Below are positions 61,941 through 64,000 of a stretch of 64,000 nucleotides of DNA, one piece after another. Within the stretch, counting starts at the first letter, position 1. Each line of letters begins with the position of its first letter. This DNA comes from JAFDXJ01 sp038257845. GTDB taxonomy: Bacteria > Bacteroidota > Bacteroidia > Chitinophagales > Chitinophagaceae. A program made the position numbers and the translations under genes. The DNA lies in NCBI GenBank assembly GCA_038257845.1, contig JBBSQL010000008.1, positions 31,431 through 95,430 on the forward strand, written 5' to 3'. The notes beneath the pieces are model-generated. The model was not told where the DNA came from, searched no databases, and saw only the letters and a program-made list of their open reading frames with translations.

Positions 61941-64000
61941 TTACCTGGATATCACAACTTTAGTGTTGTAAACATTTCCATCTTTGGTTGTTACCTGAAG
62001 TATATACATACCGTTTGGCAATTTACTTACATCCACATTCGTACTACTGATAGCGGATGTTTCGACATTTGTCGCAGTCCAAACAATTTTTCCATTGAGT
62101 GTTTTCAGGAAAATATCTGCAGTACCTGAAATTTTGCTGTCTAATTGAATCCTGAATGTTGAATTTGCTGGATTTGGATACGTCTTAATATTTCCTTTGA
62201 CAGATTCATCATTTGGTATAGACTTGTTCAAACCGCCATTATTAAAGCCATTGAATGTACCTGATGATGTAGTGAATTCTGTTGATTCGCTGTATGCGCT
62301 TGTAATCACGAATGCTGCGTAAGTATCCACTGAAGCCACCTGCCATTCATAGGTTGTATTTGACATCAAACCTGAAATGCTGTACATACCCATATTATCC
62401 GGTGTTGTCATATTAGTCCATGATCCGCCACCTGTAGCTCTATACCTGATCTTGTAGTATTTCAGGCAATCTAAAGCTTTCCAATTGAGGGTGGCATTAT
62501 CCGCGCCCACATTGGTTGTTGTGGTATGATCAGGGATTGGGATAATTGTATCCACCTGGCTGCTGCCATAGGCATTGCCAGTAGCGCCATCTCCATAACC
62601 TCTTGCATAATAAATGCCCGGAGGTAATTTGGTAAACAGGTATTTACTACTGTCATTGAGTATTCTCACCTTGCCGTCCTGGTATTTTTCACCATACCTG
62701 AAGATGCGGATATGGTAAGGCCCCGGTACTTGAGAGCATTTGTATAAAATAGCGCCGGAATTGCAATTATTCGTTACAGAATCTTTGAATTGATTAATTC
62801 TTACATGAGCTACCTGCACAAATACATCCTCTATAGAATAAGATGCAAATTCAGATGCATAATAAGTGAAAACCTTTACATAATAATAACCCTGCGTAAG
62901 ATTTGAAAGATTGATTTGCCAATTTGCAGCAACGCTATACTGAGATGCAATGGGCGCTGTAAGTGTATCTTTATATACCTGAACATAATAATTGACAAGA
63001 CCTGCGTTACTAATATGTGCTTCCTGTGACATGTTTAATGTAAGGTCGCCATCACCGGAATAATAGATCTTATGCCAGTCAACTGCATCGCGCTGGCCAT
63101 CGTAGTAGAAATTGATATGGCCTGTTGTTACTTTATTTGCTTGCATGGTTACTGCCTGGTAAGGCGCATCATTCGCAGCCGTATCCGTTGCATTATTATA
63201 TGGAGTATAAGTATTGGTTAGTGTATATGGGGCAAATTCAAAACCATAATATGTATTAATGCGTACAAAGTATGTACCCGCCTGCAAACCATCCACATTA
63301 TAATTTTTATTTCCTGATGTATAGGTCGAATATAAAACTGTGGTGCCGTCATGATCATATAAGTTAGCATAAACATTCTGTCCGTTATGCGATGTAAAAT
63401 TAATATTGATATTCCCATCATCCGGAATGGTTAGTTCATACCAGTCGTATGTATCTTTTAGAAGATTGTAATAATAATTGATGTGTCCTGTTACCGTGCT
63501 ATTTGGCGCGAATACCACTGCCTGTTCTTTGCTATCATTGGGTTCCGGGTCATTTGCCTGGTCCGGTGTAAATAAACTATCATCCAGTGTGTAGGGGGCA
63601 AATTCATAATTATAATATGTATTTACGCGTATATAATAAGTACCTGCTGCAAGGCCGTCTTTATTAACCACAACCTTTGTTCCTGAAGTATAATCTGAAG
63701 CCAGTTGCGTAGTGCCATCATTGTCAAATAAAGTTGCATATACATTTTGACCATTACCGGAATGCATGGTCAGGCGCAGGCGGCCATCTGCATTGGTAGT
63801 GACTTTATACCAGTCAAAAGCATCCCGATTATTGTTGTAAAAATAATTAATATGGCCTTGTACACTGCCATTTAATGGCATCGTTAAAGCCTGGGCCGGG
63901 ATATTATTTGGCTCTAAATCATTTGGTTCATCAGGCGTAAATAAACTGTCCTGAATTGTGTAGGGTGCAAATTCATAATTATAATATGTATTTACACGTA
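61941..64000 (-). CDS. T9SS surface protein with PPC-like tandem repeats (N-terminus beyond window)
   Basis: The frame is open to the window edge, so at least 685 residues are present and the start is outside. The N-terminal visible part has tandem repeats of about 122 residues with the pattern GHINYxYN-x-(K/R)DxxDWYK...(I/V)NTYYxxEFAPYTL, typical of bacterial pre-peptidase C-terminal (PPC) domains. Three clear copies and a fourth diverged one (TYYASEFASYSIED) are visible. A fibronectin type III domain follows (about TTTNVGADNATLNWKALDC to TYEWQVASV). The last 75 residues are a T9SS type A sorting domain (NIKTYPNPANSTFRIQL, NGMYILQVTTKDG). It is probably a surface-anchored enzyme or adhesin; no catalytic domain is visible in this part. 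Confidence 0.9.
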   Translation of the reverse strand, partial: RVNTYYNYEFAPYTIQDSLFTPDEPNDLEPNNIPAQALTMPLNGSVQGHINYFYNNNRDAFDWYKVTTNADGRLRLTMHSGNGQNVYATLFDNDGTTQLASDYTSGTKVVVNKDGLAAGTYYIRVNTYYNYEFAPYTLDDSLFTPDQANDPEPNDSKEQAVVFAPNSTVTGHINYYYNLLKDTYDWYELTIPDDGNININFTSHNGQNVYANLYDHDGTTVLYSTYTSGNKNYNVDGLQAGTYFVRINTYYGFEFAPYTLTNTYTPYNNATDTAANDAPYQAVTMQANKVTTGHINFYYDGQRDAVDWHKIYYSGDGDLTLNMSQEAHISNAGLVNYYVQVYKDTLTAPIASQYSVAANWQINLSNLTQGYYYVKVFTYYASEFASYSIEDVFVQVAHVRINQFKDSVTNNCNSGAILYKCSQVPGPYHIRIFRYGEKYQDGKVRILNDSSKYLFTKLPPGIYYARGYGDGATGNAYGSSQVDTIIPIPDHTTTTNVGADNATLNWKALDCLKYYKIRYRATGGGSWTNMTTPDNMGMYSISGLMSNTTYEWQVASVDTYAAFVITSAYSESTEFTTSSGTFNGFNNGGLNKSIPNDESVKGNIKTYPNPANSTFRIQLDSKISGTADIFLKTLNGKIVWTATNVETSAISSTNVDVSKLPNGMYILQVTTKDGNVYNTKVVISR
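62844..64000 (-). repeat. DNA-level tandem repeats coding for PPC-like domains
   Basis: The plus-strand marker GCAAATTC recurs at 62844, 63232, 63598 and 63967, giving periods of 388, 366 and 369 bp. Copies at 63598 and 63967 are almost identical over the first 30 bases (GCAAATTCATAATTATAATA and onward). The last copy continues beyond the window. Confidence 0.75.

Noticed and set aside
62844..64000. CRISPR array because of regular repeats
   Set aside because: The repeat unit is about 367 bp and lies inside an open reading frame; it encodes protein domains.

Overview
The window is an AT-rich chromosomal segment from a member of the Bacteroidota, most likely a Chitinophagaceae-type bacterium (phylum well supported, family inferred). 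The evidence is of several kinds: Bacteroidota-style -7 promoter boxes (TAnnTTTG), two large secreted proteins with type IX secretion (T9SS) C-terminal sorting domains, a type III glutamine synthetase, a long-tailed ribosomal protein S16, a YpdA-type reductase, a DUF4293 protein and a short-form alpha-glucan phosphorylase. It is mostly ordinary chromosome. I see no transposase, prophage, CRISPR array or rRNA; there is one tRNA, tRNA-Gly(CCC).

Left end (1-6.6 kb): a nitrous-oxide respiration and regulation block. It holds nosZ (clade II-like, C-terminus cut by the window edge), a lipoprotein cytochrome c, a divergent polytopic membrane protein with heme-copper-oxidase-like histidines, a small coiled-coil protein, and a two-component pair (PAS histidine kinase plus a REC-cNMP-HTH Crp-like response regulator). 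A perfect 22-bp FNR/Crp-like palindrome lies in the divergent promoter region.

Middle (6.6-41.6 kb): housekeeping and metabolism. This includes an EEP-family nuclease, a lipoprotein, an alpha-glucan phosphorylase homologue that lacks the PLP lysine, glnS, tilS, a GH13 amylase, an APC permease, an FKBP isomerase, fmt, a LysM protein, an alpha-oxoamine synthase (sphingolipid or sulfonolipid type), a PafA-like phosphatase, ypdA, rimM, rpsP, ffh, a T9SS adhesin-like protein, glnN, metG, a FadN-type beta-oxidation fusion and an M1 peptidase with a LolA-like tail.

Right (44.4-58.8 kb): one long plus-strand Wzx/Wzy-type exopolysaccharide operon. Its order is SLBB export protein, Wzz, Wzx, GT2, Wzy, three GT4 enzymes, UDP-glucuronate 4-epimerase, rfbB, rfbC, rfbA. 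Its leader contains a promoter-like box followed by an intrinsic terminator. Upstream, at 41.6-44.1 kb, are an orphan secreted protein and a NagX/HGSNAT-like membrane acyltransferase.

Right end (58.8-64 kb): a second member of the small coiled-coil family seen at 4 kb, an EF-G paralogue with Tyr in place of the catalytic His, and the C-terminal part of a T9SS protein built of PPC-like repeats, cut by the window edge.

Links between the regions: the REC-Crp regulator, or another Crp/Fnr protein, may act on the palindrome upstream of the nos genes. The rfb and epimerase genes supply nucleotide sugars to the glycosyltransferases, whose repeat unit is then flipped by Wzx, polymerised by Wzy, length-controlled by Wzz and exported through the SLBB protein.
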